Counted from the first letter of the stretch, positions 27,329 to 36,828 are shown. The stretch: DNA of 64,000 nt from an uncultured Hyphomonas sp. (GCF_963678875.1 NZ_OY787457.1:1-64000), one strand, 5' to 3'. Numbers and translations: made by a program. The notes: generated from the letters alone by a model not told the origin.

Positions 27329-27772
27329 ATGCCGATGCGTATTGCAGGTTTGAGCCTTGTCATGGCGGCGCTGATGCTGGGGGGATGCCGGGAGGAGGCG
27401 CCTGATGTGCCGCTGACGAATGAGCCGGGCGTCTACCATGTGGGTGCGGGCTTGGACGGGCAGGACGTGACCCTGTCAGCTGGCCAGACGCTTCGCGTGG
27501 AGCTGGAGACCATCCCGACAGCAGGTTACATCTGGCAGGTGACGGGGCAGCCCGGTTTCCTGGAGCTGACGGGGGAGCAGACCCGGCCGACCAATCCCGA
27601 GGTGCAGAACCAGCCGGGCTTCACCGGCGGCAGTCACTATATGGCGTTCGATTTTGCGGTCACCGGGGCGGGCACCGGCACGCTGGAACTGACCGAAGGG
27701 CGGCCCTGGGAGCTGGAAGCGGGAGAGCCGCCGGAGGGTGCTTTCACCCTCAATGTCACCGTGTCGGAATAG
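27329..27772 (+). CDS. Chagasin-type (I42) protease inhibitor-like lipoprotein
   Basis: Signal and lipobox: LVMAALMLGGCREE. The mature domain has TIPTAGYIWQVT, matching the NPTTGYxW loop of chagasin/ICP inhibitors; the GG-containing loop TGGSHYMAFDF; and EGRPWELEAG, matching the RPW loop. Family I42 proteins block papain-like cysteine proteases. The first loop here has TIPTAG instead of NPTTG, so inhibition is not certain. It is 147 residues. Confidence 0.75.
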   Translation: MPMRIAGLSLVMAALMLGGCREEAPDVPLTNEPGVYHVGAGLDGQDVTLSAGQTLRVELETIPTAGYIWQVTGQPGFLELTGEQTRPTNPEVQNQPGFTGGSHYMAFDFAVTGAGTGTLELTEGRPWELEAGEPPEGAFTLNVTVSE

Positions 27773-27872
27773 GCGCAGACCCTGACCACACCATGATCTC
27801 ACCATGACCATACCGGACTAACTACGTGCCTCACCGGGTTTCCGCTGCACTATTGGCGGTGTAAGGGGGATT

Positions 27873-28973
27873 ATGGCTGACACACAGCATCCCGCACCGG
27901 CCAAGACCGGCATCACCGAAGACGGCTTCCTCACGGATTGCTGGTACTTGGGCGCGCCCTCCGCTGAGCTGAAGGCTGGCAAGCAGCAGCGCATCATGGT
28001 TCTGGGCGAGCCGGTCGTCGTGGGCCGCACCCCGGCGGGCGAGCCGTTTGCCCTGCGCGATATCTGCCCGCACCGCCTCGTGCCGCTCTCGGCTGGCAAG
28101 CAGTTGGAGACGGATGGCGAGTGGGCGCTGCAATGCCCGTATCATGGCTGGCGCTTTGGCACCGATGGCGGCTGCAAGCTGATGCCGAGCCTGACGCCGG
28201 ATTCGCCCTATGATCCCTCCAAGGTGAAGGTGCGCCGCTATCCGGTGCATGAGGCGAACGGCGCGGTCTATCTTTACGTCTCGCACAATCCGCGTTTCGA
28301 CGGTGAGCCGGTCGTGCCGCCGCCGGATTTCGGACCGCTTCCGGCAAAGCCCAAATTCATCATCCATGACGTGTTCAATGCGCATATGGACGATGCCGTT
28401 GTCGGCCTGATGGACCCGGCGCATGTGCCCTTCGTGCATAATCAGTGGTGGTGGCGTCCGCCCTCGACGGGCCTGAAGCTGAAAGAGAAGCCCTTCGTGC
28501 CGACGGATCGCGGCTGGGCCATTGACCGGCATGCGCCTTCGTCCAACTCGAAGCTCTACCGATGGATCTTCGGCGGCGACGTGCAGACCGAGATCCGCTT
28601 CCAGCTTCCGGGCTATCGCTGGGAAATCGTCTCCAACGACACCGCCCGCCTGCTGACGCTCACTTGCCTCACGCCGGAGGCCCCGAAGAAGACGCGCATC
28701 ACCCAGTTCACCTGGTGGACCGGCGCGCCGCTGCTGAACCTCGCCATCCCGATTGCGAAACCGGCGGGCCGCAAATTCCTCGATCAGGACGGCACGATGG
28801 TGAACCTGCAGAACGAGGGCATGGCCCACCAGAAGGCAATGCTGTGGATCGACGATATCGACGTGCAGGCCAAATGGTACCAGCGCCTGAAACGCGAATG
28901 GACCGACGCCCGCACCGAAGAGCGCGACTTCGTCAATCCGATCGAGCCACGTACGCTCCGCTGGATGAGCTGA
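27873..28973 (+). CDS. Rieske non-haem iron oxygenase
   Basis: The [2Fe-2S] cluster site is CPHR (Cys65, His67) and CPYHGW (Cys88, His91). The mononuclear iron site is near LMDPAHVPFVHN, with the His-x4-His pair and an Asp as bridge. It is 366 residues. Such enzymes hydroxylate or demethylate aromatic or terpenoid substrates and need a reductase. None lies nearby. The start ATG 27873 (MADTQHPAPAKTG) has GTAAGGGG upstream. The substrate is unknown. Confidence 0.85.
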   Translation: MADTQHPAPAKTGITEDGFLTDCWYLGAPSAELKAGKQQRIMVLGEPVVVGRTPAGEPFALRDICPHRLVPLSAGKQLETDGEWALQCPYHGWRFGTDGGCKLMPSLTPDSPYDPSKVKVRRYPVHEANGAVYLYVSHNPRFDGEPVVPPPDFGPLPAKPKFIIHDVFNAHMDDAVVGLMDPAHVPFVHNQWWWRPPSTGLKLKEKPFVPTDRGWAIDRHAPSSNSKLYRWIFGGDVQTEIRFQLPGYRWEIVSNDTARLLTLTCLTPEAPKKTRITQFTWWTGAPLLNLAIPIAKPAGRKFLDQDGTMVNLQNEGMAHQKAMLWIDDIDVQAKWYQRLKREWTDARTEERDFVNPIEPRTLRWMS

Positions 28974-29001
28974 GGCGCCCGTCGGGGGCAGGGGGACAGA
29001 T

Positions 29002-30276
29002 TTGAAAATCCTCGTCCTTGGCGGATATGGCCTGATCGGCCTCTCGATCACGAAGGCTTTGCTTGCCGCCGGGCATGAGGTGACCGGGCTTGGCCGGTCG
29101 GTTCGCAAGGGCGAAGCCGCGGCGCCGGATGCGACCTGGATCGGGCGGGACTTATCCCACATGACAGAGGCAGAAGACTGGACCCATGTCCTGACCGGCA
29201 TCGACGTGGTCGTGAATGCGGCGGGCGTGTTGCAGGATGGCATGAATGACCGTGTGATGGCTGTTCAGCGCGATGCCGTGCGGGCGATGGCCGCCGCGTG
29301 CAATCCTGCGGGCGTCCGGCAGATCGTCCAGATTTCCGCGCCCGGCGTTTCGGAAAGTTCGGACACGGTGTTTTACCGGTCCAAGGCCGAAGGCGATGCC
29401 GCCGTGAAGGCAAGCGGTGTGAACTGGGTCATCTTCCGCCCCGGCCTCGTCCTCTCGCCGCAGGCCTATGGCGGCACCGCGCTGCTGCGCCAGCTGGCCG
29501 CTGTGCCGCTGCTCCAGCCTGTGATGCTGGCAGACGCAGACATCCGCACCGTGCATGTGGACGATGTGGCCGCCTCGGTTGTGCGAGCGGTAGCGGAGGC
29601 GCTGACCGGCGTTGACGCAGACCTCCTGACGTCTGAGCCCACACGTCTTGAAGACCTGATCCTTTCCATCCGGTCCTGGCTTGGCTTTGCCTCGCCGAAA
29701 GCGGTGATCCGTGCACCGTATTTTCTGGGCGCTTTCACAGCGCGGCTGGGGGACCTTGCCGGCTGGCTCGGCTGGCGCCCGGCTTTGCGGACAACGTCCC
29801 TGAAAGTTCTGGGGAAGGGCGTGACCGGCAACGCAGACCAATGGCCGGTGCGCAGACTCAGTGAAACCCTGCAGGCCTTGCCCTCCACCGTGCAGGAACG
29901 AACCTACGCCCGTACGGCGCTGCTTTATCCTTTTCTCCTGCTGATCCTGTCGGCCTTCTGGATCGTCTCCGGGATCATCGGCTGGGCCCAACAGGTCCCG
30001 GCCATGGCGGTCTTCGGCCCGGATGTTCCAGAAGGAGCAGCGAAAGCATTTGTCCTCGGCGGCGCCGTGGCGGATATCGCGATCGGTGCGGCGCTCCTCA
30101 TCCGCCCGCTGACCCGTCCGGCCGCGCTCGCCGCTGTGCTCGTCAGCCTGGCCTATCTTGCAGGCAGCGCCGTTCTGGCGCCGCATCTCTGGGCTGATCC
30201 GCTGGGGCCGATGGTCAAGGTCTTCCCGGCGATTGCCTTGTCGCTGACGGTCTGGACCCTGACGGAGGCGCGCTGA
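29002..30276 (+). CDS. NAD(P)-binding SDR domain fused to a DoxX-like membrane domain
   Basis: The N-terminal extended SDR domain has LGGYGLIGL (residues 6-14). A substrate-recognition strand follows, and then four hydrophobic segments from about residue 305 (ALLYPFLLLILSAFWIVSG, AVADIAIGAALLIR, RPAALAAVLVSLAYLAG) of DoxX type. The fusion suggests a membrane-associated oxidoreductase. It is 424 residues. The stop overlaps the start of the next membrane gene by one base. Confidence 0.8.
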   Translation: MKILVLGGYGLIGLSITKALLAAGHEVTGLGRSVRKGEAAAPDATWIGRDLSHMTEAEDWTHVLTGIDVVVNAAGVLQDGMNDRVMAVQRDAVRAMAAACNPAGVRQIVQISAPGVSESSDTVFYRSKAEGDAAVKASGVNWVIFRPGLVLSPQAYGGTALLRQLAAVPLLQPVMLADADIRTVHVDDVAASVVRAVAEALTGVDADLLTSEPTRLEDLILSIRSWLGFASPKAVIRAPYFLGAFTARLGDLAGWLGWRPALRTTSLKVLGKGVTGNADQWPVRRLSETLQALPSTVQERTYARTALLYPFLLLILSAFWIVSGIIGWAQQVPAMAVFGPDVPEGAAKAFVLGGAVADIAIGAALLIRPLTRPAALAAVLVSLAYLAGSAVLAPHLWADPLGPMVKVFPAIALSLTVWTLTEAR

Positions 30277-30746
30277 TGGAGTGGATGCACTTCCTGCGCT
30301 GGGCGCACATCATCGGGGCCACGGTCCTGCTCGGCACCGGCGCGGGCATCGCCTTCTTCATGGTCATGGCCCACCGCACGCGCGATGCCCGGCTGATCGC
30401 GCACACAGCATCCATCGTGGTGATCGCAGACTGGCTGTTCACCGCCACGGCCGTGGTGGCCCAGCCGGTCACGGGAACGCTGCTTGCCATGGAAATGGGA
30501 TGGCCGCTCTCACAAGGCTGGATCGTTGCGTCGCTGGCGCTCTACGTCTTTACCGGTGCCTTCTGGCTGCCGGTCGTCTGGATCCAGCACAAGCTGCGCG
30601 ATCTGGCGCGAGAGGCAGCGCAGGCGGCGTTGCCTTTGCCGGAGCAATATTTCCGCCTCTACCGGATCTGGTTTGCCTGCGGCTTTCCGGCGTTCTTCGC
30701 CGTGCTGGCAATTCTCTGGCTGATGGTGACCCGCCCGGTCTTCTGA
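30276..30746 (+). CDS. DUF2269 family membrane protein
   Basis: The 156-residue protein has four membrane segments (FLRWAHIIGATVLLGTGAGI, VVIADWLFTATAVVA, WIVASLALYVFTGAFWLPVV and FACGFPAFFAVLAILWLMV) and a His in the first. This fits DUF2269, of unknown function. It overlaps the SDR-DoxX gene by one base and forms an operon with it. Confidence 0.72.
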   Translation: MEWMHFLRWAHIIGATVLLGTGAGIAFFMVMAHRTRDARLIAHTASIVVIADWLFTATAVVAQPVTGTLLAMEMGWPLSQGWIVASLALYVFTGAFWLPVVWIQHKLRDLAREAAQAALPLPEQYFRLYRIWFACGFPAFFAVLAILWLMVTRPVF

Positions 30747-30926
30747 TTGTTCTTGGATTTTCCCAATGTGCGACGGGCATGGAAAGGGGATGACGAACTC
30801 TGAATCGTCTGAATCTGGGCGCGCCACCCCCACCCAGCCTGCGGATTGGTCAACTATGAAAAAATTGACCTGTCGCATGACAATAGTCGCCGCTCTTGGC
30901 GGAGGTGCGGTATTCAGGTTCCGCCA

Positions 30927-31727
30927 ATGAATGTCGAAAACCTGCCAGATTTGAACCCGCCACAGGATCTTGGGGATATTCTCGATCCCTCACGTCCTGT
31001 TCTGTCTCTTGCCGTCGAAAAGGACGGGGCGCACAGGGTTGCGGCTCACCAGCATGACCGGGGGCACATCGTCTGCCCCAGGAGCGGCGCGTACTGGATC
31101 GTCACGCCGGAGGGCACCTGGTTGGTCCCGGCAGGGTTTGCTTTATGGATTCCGCCTTGTGTGCACCATGAAATCTATTCCCACGGGTCTGTGTCGGCCC
31201 GCGTGCTGTTCATTGATCCGGCCTGCAGCGATCAGCTGACGCCCAATGGGGGCGTTGTGAAGGTGACGCCCTTCCTCGAGGCATTGTTCGATCGCGTGAT
31301 GACCTATGGCAATGAGTATGAGGCGGGCAGTCCGGGCGCCCGGCTGGCGCAGGTCGCGCTGGACGAGTTTGCGCAATTGGAGTTCGCGTCGCTGTTCCTG
31401 CCCGTCGCGAAGGAGCCGCGTCTCGCGCGGGTGATGCGGTTGCTGATCGAGGCCCCGGGGCTCGACACAGGTATCGCGGAGCTGGCGAAGGAAGCCGGGG
31501 CAAGCGAGCGGACACTGGCGCGCCTTTTCCGGAAAGAGACCGGCATGACCTTCACGCAATGGAAGACCAACCTCACCCTTCTGCAATCCATGGAACGGCT
31601 GGAGAAGGGGGAGGCGGTTGCGGATGTGGCGCACGATCTTGGCTATTCCAGCCCGTCGAGCTTCGTCTACATGTTCCGGCGGCGCCTGGGCGTTCCGCCC
31701 GGCACCTTCCGCAACCGCTCTCAATAG
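30927..31727 (+). CDS. AraC family transcriptional regulator
   Basis: A cupin-like N-terminal domain (HQHDRGHIVCPRSGAYWIV, then WIPPCVHHEIYSHG) is followed by two helix-turn-helix motifs (IAELAKEAGASERTLARLF and VAHDLGYSSPSSFVYMF). I chose ATG 30927 (MNVENLPDLNPPQ); the open frame extends 27 codons upstream without domain content. It is 266 residues. The effector and targets are not evident. Confidence 0.85.
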   Translation: MNVENLPDLNPPQDLGDILDPSRPVLSLAVEKDGAHRVAAHQHDRGHIVCPRSGAYWIVTPEGTWLVPAGFALWIPPCVHHEIYSHGSVSARVLFIDPACSDQLTPNGGVVKVTPFLEALFDRVMTYGNEYEAGSPGARLAQVALDEFAQLEFASLFLPVAKEPRLARVMRLLIEAPGLDTGIAELAKEAGASERTLARLFRKETGMTFTQWKTNLTLLQSMERLEKGEAVADVAHDLGYSSPSSFVYMFRRRLGVPPGTFRNRSQ

Positions 31728-31730
31728 CGA

Positions 31731-32588
31731 TTAATTGCCGGTGGTCAGGAACACTTCTGACGCGGCAACCGTCAGAGCGGAAACGTCCGCATCCAGCGTT
31801 TCCGGGCGGGCCGCCGCCGGGTAGGCTTCGCCCAGAAGGCTCAGCGCGCCGCGGATGGCTTCAGCCGCGTCCGGGTTCTCGGCGATGATCGCTTCCTGCG
31901 ACGCTTCGAACTGGTCTCTTGCCGCCGTGTAGAAGCCGTAGCCGTCGAGATAGGGCTCGTAGAATTCGGACTCCATGGCCAGGCGGTACATCTTTGTCCC
32001 GCGGTCGATCATGTCGGCGACCACACCGGTCGTGATGGCGGCCGGGCTGGAACCGTCGTCCGGGGCGTTGCCGGACACGGTGCGCAGGGTCGCGATGATG
32101 GCGGCGGTGCGGGCATTGATCTCATCGACGCTTTCGCCGGCCATCACGGCCTGCGAGGCATCCAGGAACTGGTCGGTGAAGTCGGACACGCCGCGGGCCT
32201 CGAACACCGGCTCCATGTCGAACAGGACTTCAGAGACCGGGTGGGCGAACATTTCAGCGGCGGCATCCTTTTCGCCGTCGCGATAGGCGTCGCGGGCCGC
32301 CACGACGTGGGCTTCCGCCACGGTCAGCGCGATGTTGTAGACGACCGGGTCGGTCAGCGCCGCTTCGATGGCGACGCCGCCTTCGCCTTCGCCGGAGGCA
32401 GCCGCCGGGCCGTTGACTTCGTCCAGTTTCGCTTCGACTTCGGCTTCAGTCGGGGCATCGGCAGCGGGCTGTTCGCTGGCGGCGGGGGCTTCCTTCGCGG
32501 CGGGTTCACCGCAGCTGGCGAGCGCCGTCGTGGTCATGAGGGCGGCGCCGAGGCCGAGATGCGTCCAGCGTTTGATCTTGATGTCCAT
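31731..32588 (-). CDS. Lipoprotein of unknown function
   Basis: Start ATG 32588 gives MDIKIKRWTHLGLGAALMTT followed by TALASCGEPA, a lipobox. A long Ala/Glu/Pro-rich linker comes next (about residues 30-70). It is followed by a helical domain (LTVAEAHVVAARDAYRDGEK, FEARGVSDFTDQFLDAS, TMYRLAMESEFYEPYLDG-like). It is 285 residues. A helical iron-regulated or imelysin-like fold is conceivable, but no diagnostic motif is seen. The gene is divergent from ruvC. Confidence 0.55.
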   Translation of the reverse strand: MDIKIKRWTHLGLGAALMTTTALASCGEPAAKEAPAASEQPAADAPTEAEVEAKLDEVNGPAAASGEGEGGVAIEAALTDPVVYNIALTVAEAHVVAARDAYRDGEKDAAAEMFAHPVSEVLFDMEPVFEARGVSDFTDQFLDASQAVMAGESVDEINARTAAIIATLRTVSGNAPDDGSSPAAITTGVVADMIDRGTKMYRLAMESEFYEPYLDGYGFYTAARDQFEASQEAIIAENPDAAEAIRGALSLLGEAYPAAARPETLDADVSALTVAASEVFLTTGN

Positions 32589-32764
32589 GGCCGTGCGGGG
32601 CTCCTTCGGTATCCGGGAAAATGTGTCTGCGCTCCTCCTGCCCGAAATGAGAAGCATTCGCAACTGATATTCCGCCGCGGCTGCAGCCGTTTCGGGGGCA
32701 GGGGTGTGAACAAATCGGGAAAATGCAAGGTGTCATTAACCGGCTGGCCTGATAGGTTGAGGCC

Positions 32765-33268
32765 ATGAGCACCACGATTCGAATTATCGGTATCGACCCG
32801 GGCCTGCGCCATACCGGCTGGGGCGTGATCGAGCTGGCCGGCATGCGGCTGACGCATATTGCCCATGGCGTGATCTCGGTCGATCCGAAGCTGGACATGG
32901 CCGAGCGTCTCGGCGGCATTTTCGAGGCCGTGGGGGAACTTGCCCGCTATCACCAGCCGACGGCAGCAGGTGTGGAAGAGACGCTGGTCAACGCCAACCC
33001 GCGCTCGGCGCTGAAGCTCGGCCAGGCACGCGGCGCGGCGATGGCGGCGCTTGCGATGGGCGGCGTGCCGGTGGCGGAGTTTGCCCCGCGCAAGATCAAG
33101 CTCGCCGTGGTCGGCACGGGCACGGCGGACAAGGACCAGGTCATGTTCATGGTCAAACGCCTGCTGCCCAAGGCGGCGGACCTGAAGTCTGACTCTGCCG
33201 ACGCGCTGGCCTGTGCCATCTGCGCCGCGCACCATCTGCCAACGGACATGAAGCGGGGCGCGGCATGA
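32765..33268 (+). CDS. ruvC: Holliday junction resolvase RuvC
   Basis: This endonuclease resolves Holliday junctions. The acidic catalytic residues are visible in GIDPGLRHTGWG, VEETLVNANP and SDSADALACAI. It is 167 residues and starts at ATG 32765. It overlaps ruvA by 4 bases (ATGA) and is the first gene of a ruvCAB operon. Confidence 0.95.
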   Translation: MSTTIRIIGIDPGLRHTGWGVIELAGMRLTHIAHGVISVDPKLDMAERLGGIFEAVGELARYHQPTAAGVEETLVNANPRSALKLGQARGAAMAALAMGGVPVAEFAPRKIKLAVVGTGTADKDQVMFMVKRLLPKAADLKSDSADALACAICAAHHLPTDMKRGAA

Positions 33269-33885
33269 TCATCGGACGTCTTGTCGGCGAGGTCGCAGGC
33301 CTCGGCACGGATCACCTGCTCGTGGACGTCAACGGCGTTGGCTATGTCTGCATGGCGGGCACGCGCCTCCTGTCGCGCACGCATGCGGGGGAGAAGATCA
33401 CGGTCCATGTCGAGACGCGGGTGACGGAGAATTCCATCACGCTGTTCGGCTTCGGCACGGATGAGGAGCGCGCCTGGTTCGTGCGCCTGCAGGATGTGCA
33501 TGGCGTGGCCGGCAAGGCCGCGATGGCGATCCTCGATGCGATCAGCCCGGCAGACCTGATGGACGCGATTGCGCTCGGCGATGCCAAAGTGCTGGAGCGC
33601 GCGAAGGGCGTCGGCAAGAAACTGGCCGAGCGGATCGTGCACGATCTTTCGGGCAAGCCGCCGCCGATGGGCCGGTTCGGAAAGTTCGAAGCCGCGAGCG
33701 CCGCCGGCATGGCGAGCGCGCCTGTGGCCGCCGCAACCGGCGCCCGGGGCGAGGCGATCTCTGCGCTGGTCAATCTCGGCTACTCCCAGTCCGATGCGGC
33801 ACGTGCCGTGGCAGCCATCGCGAAGGAGTCCGGTGACGATGTCGGCGCCCTCGTGAAGGCGGCCCTGAAGGAACTCGCGAAATGA
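33265..33885 (+). CDS. ruvA: Holliday junction branch migration protein RuvA
   Basis: The tetrameric RuvA binds four-way junctions. MIIGRLVGEVAGLGTDHLLV begins domain I. ITLFGFGTDEERAWFVRLQ, VHGVAGKAAMAILDAI and AKGVGKKLAERIVHDL are the hairpins. The C-terminal ALVNLGYSQSDAARAVAAI binds RuvB. It is 206 residues, overlaps ruvC and ruvB by 4 bases each, and is intact, unlike the copy at 11284. Confidence 0.96.
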   Translation: MIIGRLVGEVAGLGTDHLLVDVNGVGYVCMAGTRLLSRTHAGEKITVHVETRVTENSITLFGFGTDEERAWFVRLQDVHGVAGKAAMAILDAISPADLMDAIALGDAKVLERAKGVGKKLAERIVHDLSGKPPPMGRFGKFEAASAAGMASAPVAAATGARGEAISALVNLGYSQSDAARAVAAIAKESGDDVGALVKAALKELAK

Positions 33886-34910
33886 GCCGCGAGGGATCCC
33901 TTTCCGATCCGAATGCACAGGGCGGGGATGCGCTGGACCGGGCGCTCCGTCCCCAGACATTCGAGGACTATGTTGGCCAGCGCAAGGCGAAGGCGAACCT
34001 CAAGGTCTATGTTGAGGCTGCGCGCGGGCGCAGCGAGGCGCTGGACCATGTGCTGCTGTTCGGCCCGCCGGGCCTTGGCAAGACGACGCTGGCGCAGATC
34101 CTGGCCCGTGAAATGGGTGTCGGCTTTCGTGCGACGTCCGGGCCTGTCATCGCGAAGGCGGGTGACCTCGCCGCGATCCTCACCAATCTTGAACCGAACG
34201 ATGTGCTGTTCATTGACGAGATTCACCGCCTGCCGCCGGTCGTGGAGGAAATCCTTTATCCGGCCATGGAAGACTATGCCCTCGACATCGTGATCGGGGA
34301 GGGGCCATCCGCCCGGTCCGTACGGCTGGACCTTGCGCCGTTCACGCTGGTCGGCGCCACGACGCGTGCGGGCCTGCTGGCGACGCCGCTGCGCGACCGG
34401 TTCGGCATTCCGGTGCGGCTGGAATTCTACGAGCCGGAAGAACTGGGCCGTATCGTCATGGCGGCGGCGCGCAAGCTAAATGCGCAGATCACGGAGGAAG
34501 GCGCCGTCGAGATCGCCAGCCGCGCGCGGGGCACGCCGCGAATTGCGCTGCGGCTTCTCCGGCGGGTGCGCGATTTTGCCGAGGCCGCAGGCGATGCGAT
34601 CAACCGCGAGAGCGCCGCGAGCGCCCTGAAGCGGCTGGAGATCGACAGCGACGGCCTCGACGCGCTCGACCGGCGCTATTTGCATGCCCTCGTCAACACC
34701 TATGCCGGCGGGCCGGTCGGTGTGGAGACGCTGGCCGCGGCCCTGTCCGAGGCGCGCGACGCGGTGGAAGACGTGATCGAGCCTTATCTGATGCAGCGCG
34801 GCTATGTTGCCCGCACACCGCGCGGGCGCGTGGCGGCCCCGCTGGCGTATGAGCGGCTGGGCCTTCCGAATCCCGGCGGCCAGCAATCCGGCCTGTTCGG
34901 CGAGAAATAA
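33882..34910 (+). CDS. ruvB: Holliday junction branch migration ATPase RuvB
   Basis: This AAA+ motor pumps DNA arms through RuvA. Walker A is FGPPGLGKTTL and Walker B LFIDEIHRLP. The sensor region is TLVGATTRAGLL. The C-terminal winged helix has QRGYVARTPRGRVA. The protein is 342 residues. The operon ends here; no tol genes follow. Confidence 0.96.
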   Translation: MSREGSLSDPNAQGGDALDRALRPQTFEDYVGQRKAKANLKVYVEAARGRSEALDHVLLFGPPGLGKTTLAQILAREMGVGFRATSGPVIAKAGDLAAILTNLEPNDVLFIDEIHRLPPVVEEILYPAMEDYALDIVIGEGPSARSVRLDLAPFTLVGATTRAGLLATPLRDRFGIPVRLEFYEPEELGRIVMAAARKLNAQITEEGAVEIASRARGTPRIALRLLRRVRDFAEAAGDAINRESAASALKRLEIDSDGLDALDRRYLHALVNTYAGGPVGVETLAAALSEARDAVEDVIEPYLMQRGYVARTPRGRVAAPLAYERLGLPNPGGQQSGLFGEK

Positions 34911-35005
34911 GACTGTCGGTCACCAGACACAATTTGAACACTATTGACGCGCGATGGTGAGGATTGCGGCATTTTTTGCTGCGTGATCCGAAAAGGACTC
35001 CCCCC

Positions 35006-35695
35006 ATGCTTCGCCAGACCTTCACCGCCCGGACGTCGTTCCGGCCGGTCGCCTTTGCATTGCTGTGCGCAGTATTGGTGGCTTTCCTTCCGGCCGGTGC
35101 CGCTAAGGCGGAGAACACCGTGCCCGACAACGCAACCGCCAATTCCTTCAATACGGGTTGGGAATGCGATGACGGGTTCCAGGAACAGGACGGAGCCTGC
35201 ATAGGTATTCAGTTGCCTGACAATGCCTATCTGAACAATCGGGCGTTTGGCCGTGGCTGGGTCTGCATGTTCGGGTTTGAGCGTGACGGGGAAGCCTGTG
35301 TGCCTGTGAATGTGCCTGACAATGCCTATCTGGAGCCTTCCGGTGTCCGTTGGAGCTGCGAGCGCGGCTTCGATGCGCAGGACGGCAAGTGCGTTCCCAT
35401 CGTCGTGCCGGAGAACGGCTATCTTAGCGACCTCAGCTATAATGACGGCTGGGCGTGCGAGCGCGGCTACAAGGCCGCCGGCAATGCTTGCGTCAAGATC
35501 AATGTGCCGGAAAACGGCTATCTCAGCTCGACCCGGTCGGGCCCCGGCTGGAAATGCGAACGTGGCTATATCGCATCAGGCGACAAATGTGTTGTCCTGA
35601 ACGTGCCCGAGAATGCCCACCTCGGTTACACCGAAGAAAACTGGGAATGCAACAAGCCATATGTTCAGCGTGGGGACGTGTGCGAACTGCCATGA
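35006..35695 (+). CDS. Secreted cysteine-rich protein with six tandem repeats
   Basis: A signal peptide (AFALLCAVLVAFLPAGAAKA) precedes six repeats of 30-33 residues. Each starts VPxN(A/G)xL or a variant (unit 2 starts LPDNAYL) and has one W-x-C and one later Cys, 10 residues apart (for example WSCERGFDAQDGKC). The twelve cysteines probably form six intra-repeat disulfides in the periplasm or outside. I do not recognise a defined family. Start ATG 35006 follows a purine-rich stretch. It stands alone, 95 bases after ruvB. Confidence 0.7.
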   Translation: MLRQTFTARTSFRPVAFALLCAVLVAFLPAGAAKAENTVPDNATANSFNTGWECDDGFQEQDGACIGIQLPDNAYLNNRAFGRGWVCMFGFERDGEACVPVNVPDNAYLEPSGVRWSCERGFDAQDGKCVPIVVPENGYLSDLSYNDGWACERGYKAAGNACVKINVPENGYLSSTRSGPGWKCERGYIASGDKCVVLNVPENAHLGYTEENWECNKPYVQRGDVCELP

Positions 35696-35715
35696 GGGCC
35701 GGGTGATCCCGGCTT

Positions 35716-36147
35716 TCATGGCAGCATCACGGCGCCGCCTTTCCAGAAGATCGCGATCAGGATGGAAAGCGCCGACACGATCAGCGACAGCGCGGCCATG
35801 CGGGTAGAGACGCGGAATCGGGATTTGTCTTCCTGCAGGTCTGCCAGCACGCTGGCCAGCAGGGGGAAGTTCACGCAGTGGCGATCCTGCCCGATGCGCA
35901 GGCTGAACACGTTCACACTGTCGCCATCGCCGGTGTGCGAGCCGTATTTGGCGTTCATGTGATAATAGAGCCGGCCGAAGACCAGGTCCGGGTCACAGCG
36001 GAAGCGCCTTGCCAGCACATCGATATCGATCGGCACCCAGATCTTTGTGGAGCGGGTCTTGTTCTCGTCCGAAAACGCGCCAAAGGCGCGCTCATAGCGC
36101 TTGTAGATCTCCGCCAGCAGGCGCTCATCCGTCGGGATCCTCGCCAT
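35716..36147 (-). CDS. Small protein with C-terminal membrane anchor, unknown function
   Basis: The start ATG 36147 (MARIPTDERLLAEIYKRYER) is chosen because the longer frame upstream is not protein-like. The soluble part has IDIDVLARRFRCDPDLVFGR, a winged-helix-like string, and RHCVNFPLLASVLADLQEDK. The C-terminus is a single membrane segment (AALSLIVSALSILIAIFW). It is 143 residues and tail-anchored. No family was recognised. Confidence 0.5.
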   Translation of the reverse strand: MARIPTDERLLAEIYKRYERAFGAFSDENKTRSTKIWVPIDIDVLARRFRCDPDLVFGRLYYHMNAKYGSHTGDGDSVNVFSLRIGQDRHCVNFPLLASVLADLQEDKSRFRVSTRMAALSLIVSALSILIAIFWKGGAVMLP

Positions 36148-36274
36148 CGGTCTCCCCTCCGCTTGGCTGTGAGGCGAGGATGGCAGGGTTGAGGTGGCAA
36201 GGGAAGGAAATTGAGTCAGCTGTTCGGGTAAATCCAAAGTTGCTTTTATTGCGGGTGATTATCAAATTGGTGGA

Positions 36275-36828
36275 ATGGAATCGTTTGATACATGGGTTCC
36301 CCTCTTGGCGGGATTGCTAGGCGCTCTATTCGGTGGGGCAATTTCGATAGTGGTTCAGTGGCTGTCAGCCCAATATCAATCCAAAGCTCAGCAACAAGCT
36401 TGGGCGGAAGAAAGATCGCGATGGGCGGCAGAACGCCGACTTGATGACTTCCGAGAAATATTTGACCGAACTGAAGTCCTAATGGGTGCTGTTGTTCAGT
36501 TTCGTATTCGGAAGGCGCATGAGAGGAGGGCTGCGGAAAGTGGAAGGGATATTCCTCCGCATGTAGTCTCGCCAGAGGAAGCGAGGTCGGCTTTCGAAGA
36601 GGCGCTCTCTGCAATCCAGAGGTCTATCTTGTTGTTGGACGAGCCCTTCATGGAGTGGTCCAAAAAGTTTTCGACCTTCTACTTTGATTGGTTCGTTGCC
36701 TTGTCACAGGATGAAGGTCTCGAAATTCTTCAATCATTTGAAAGTTCGATTGAAGAATTTCGACTGTTTGTTGCGTCTGAGTACAAAAAAGCGAAAGCTG
36801 ATCGCGCTCGCCTATCCCCTGAGGGCGA

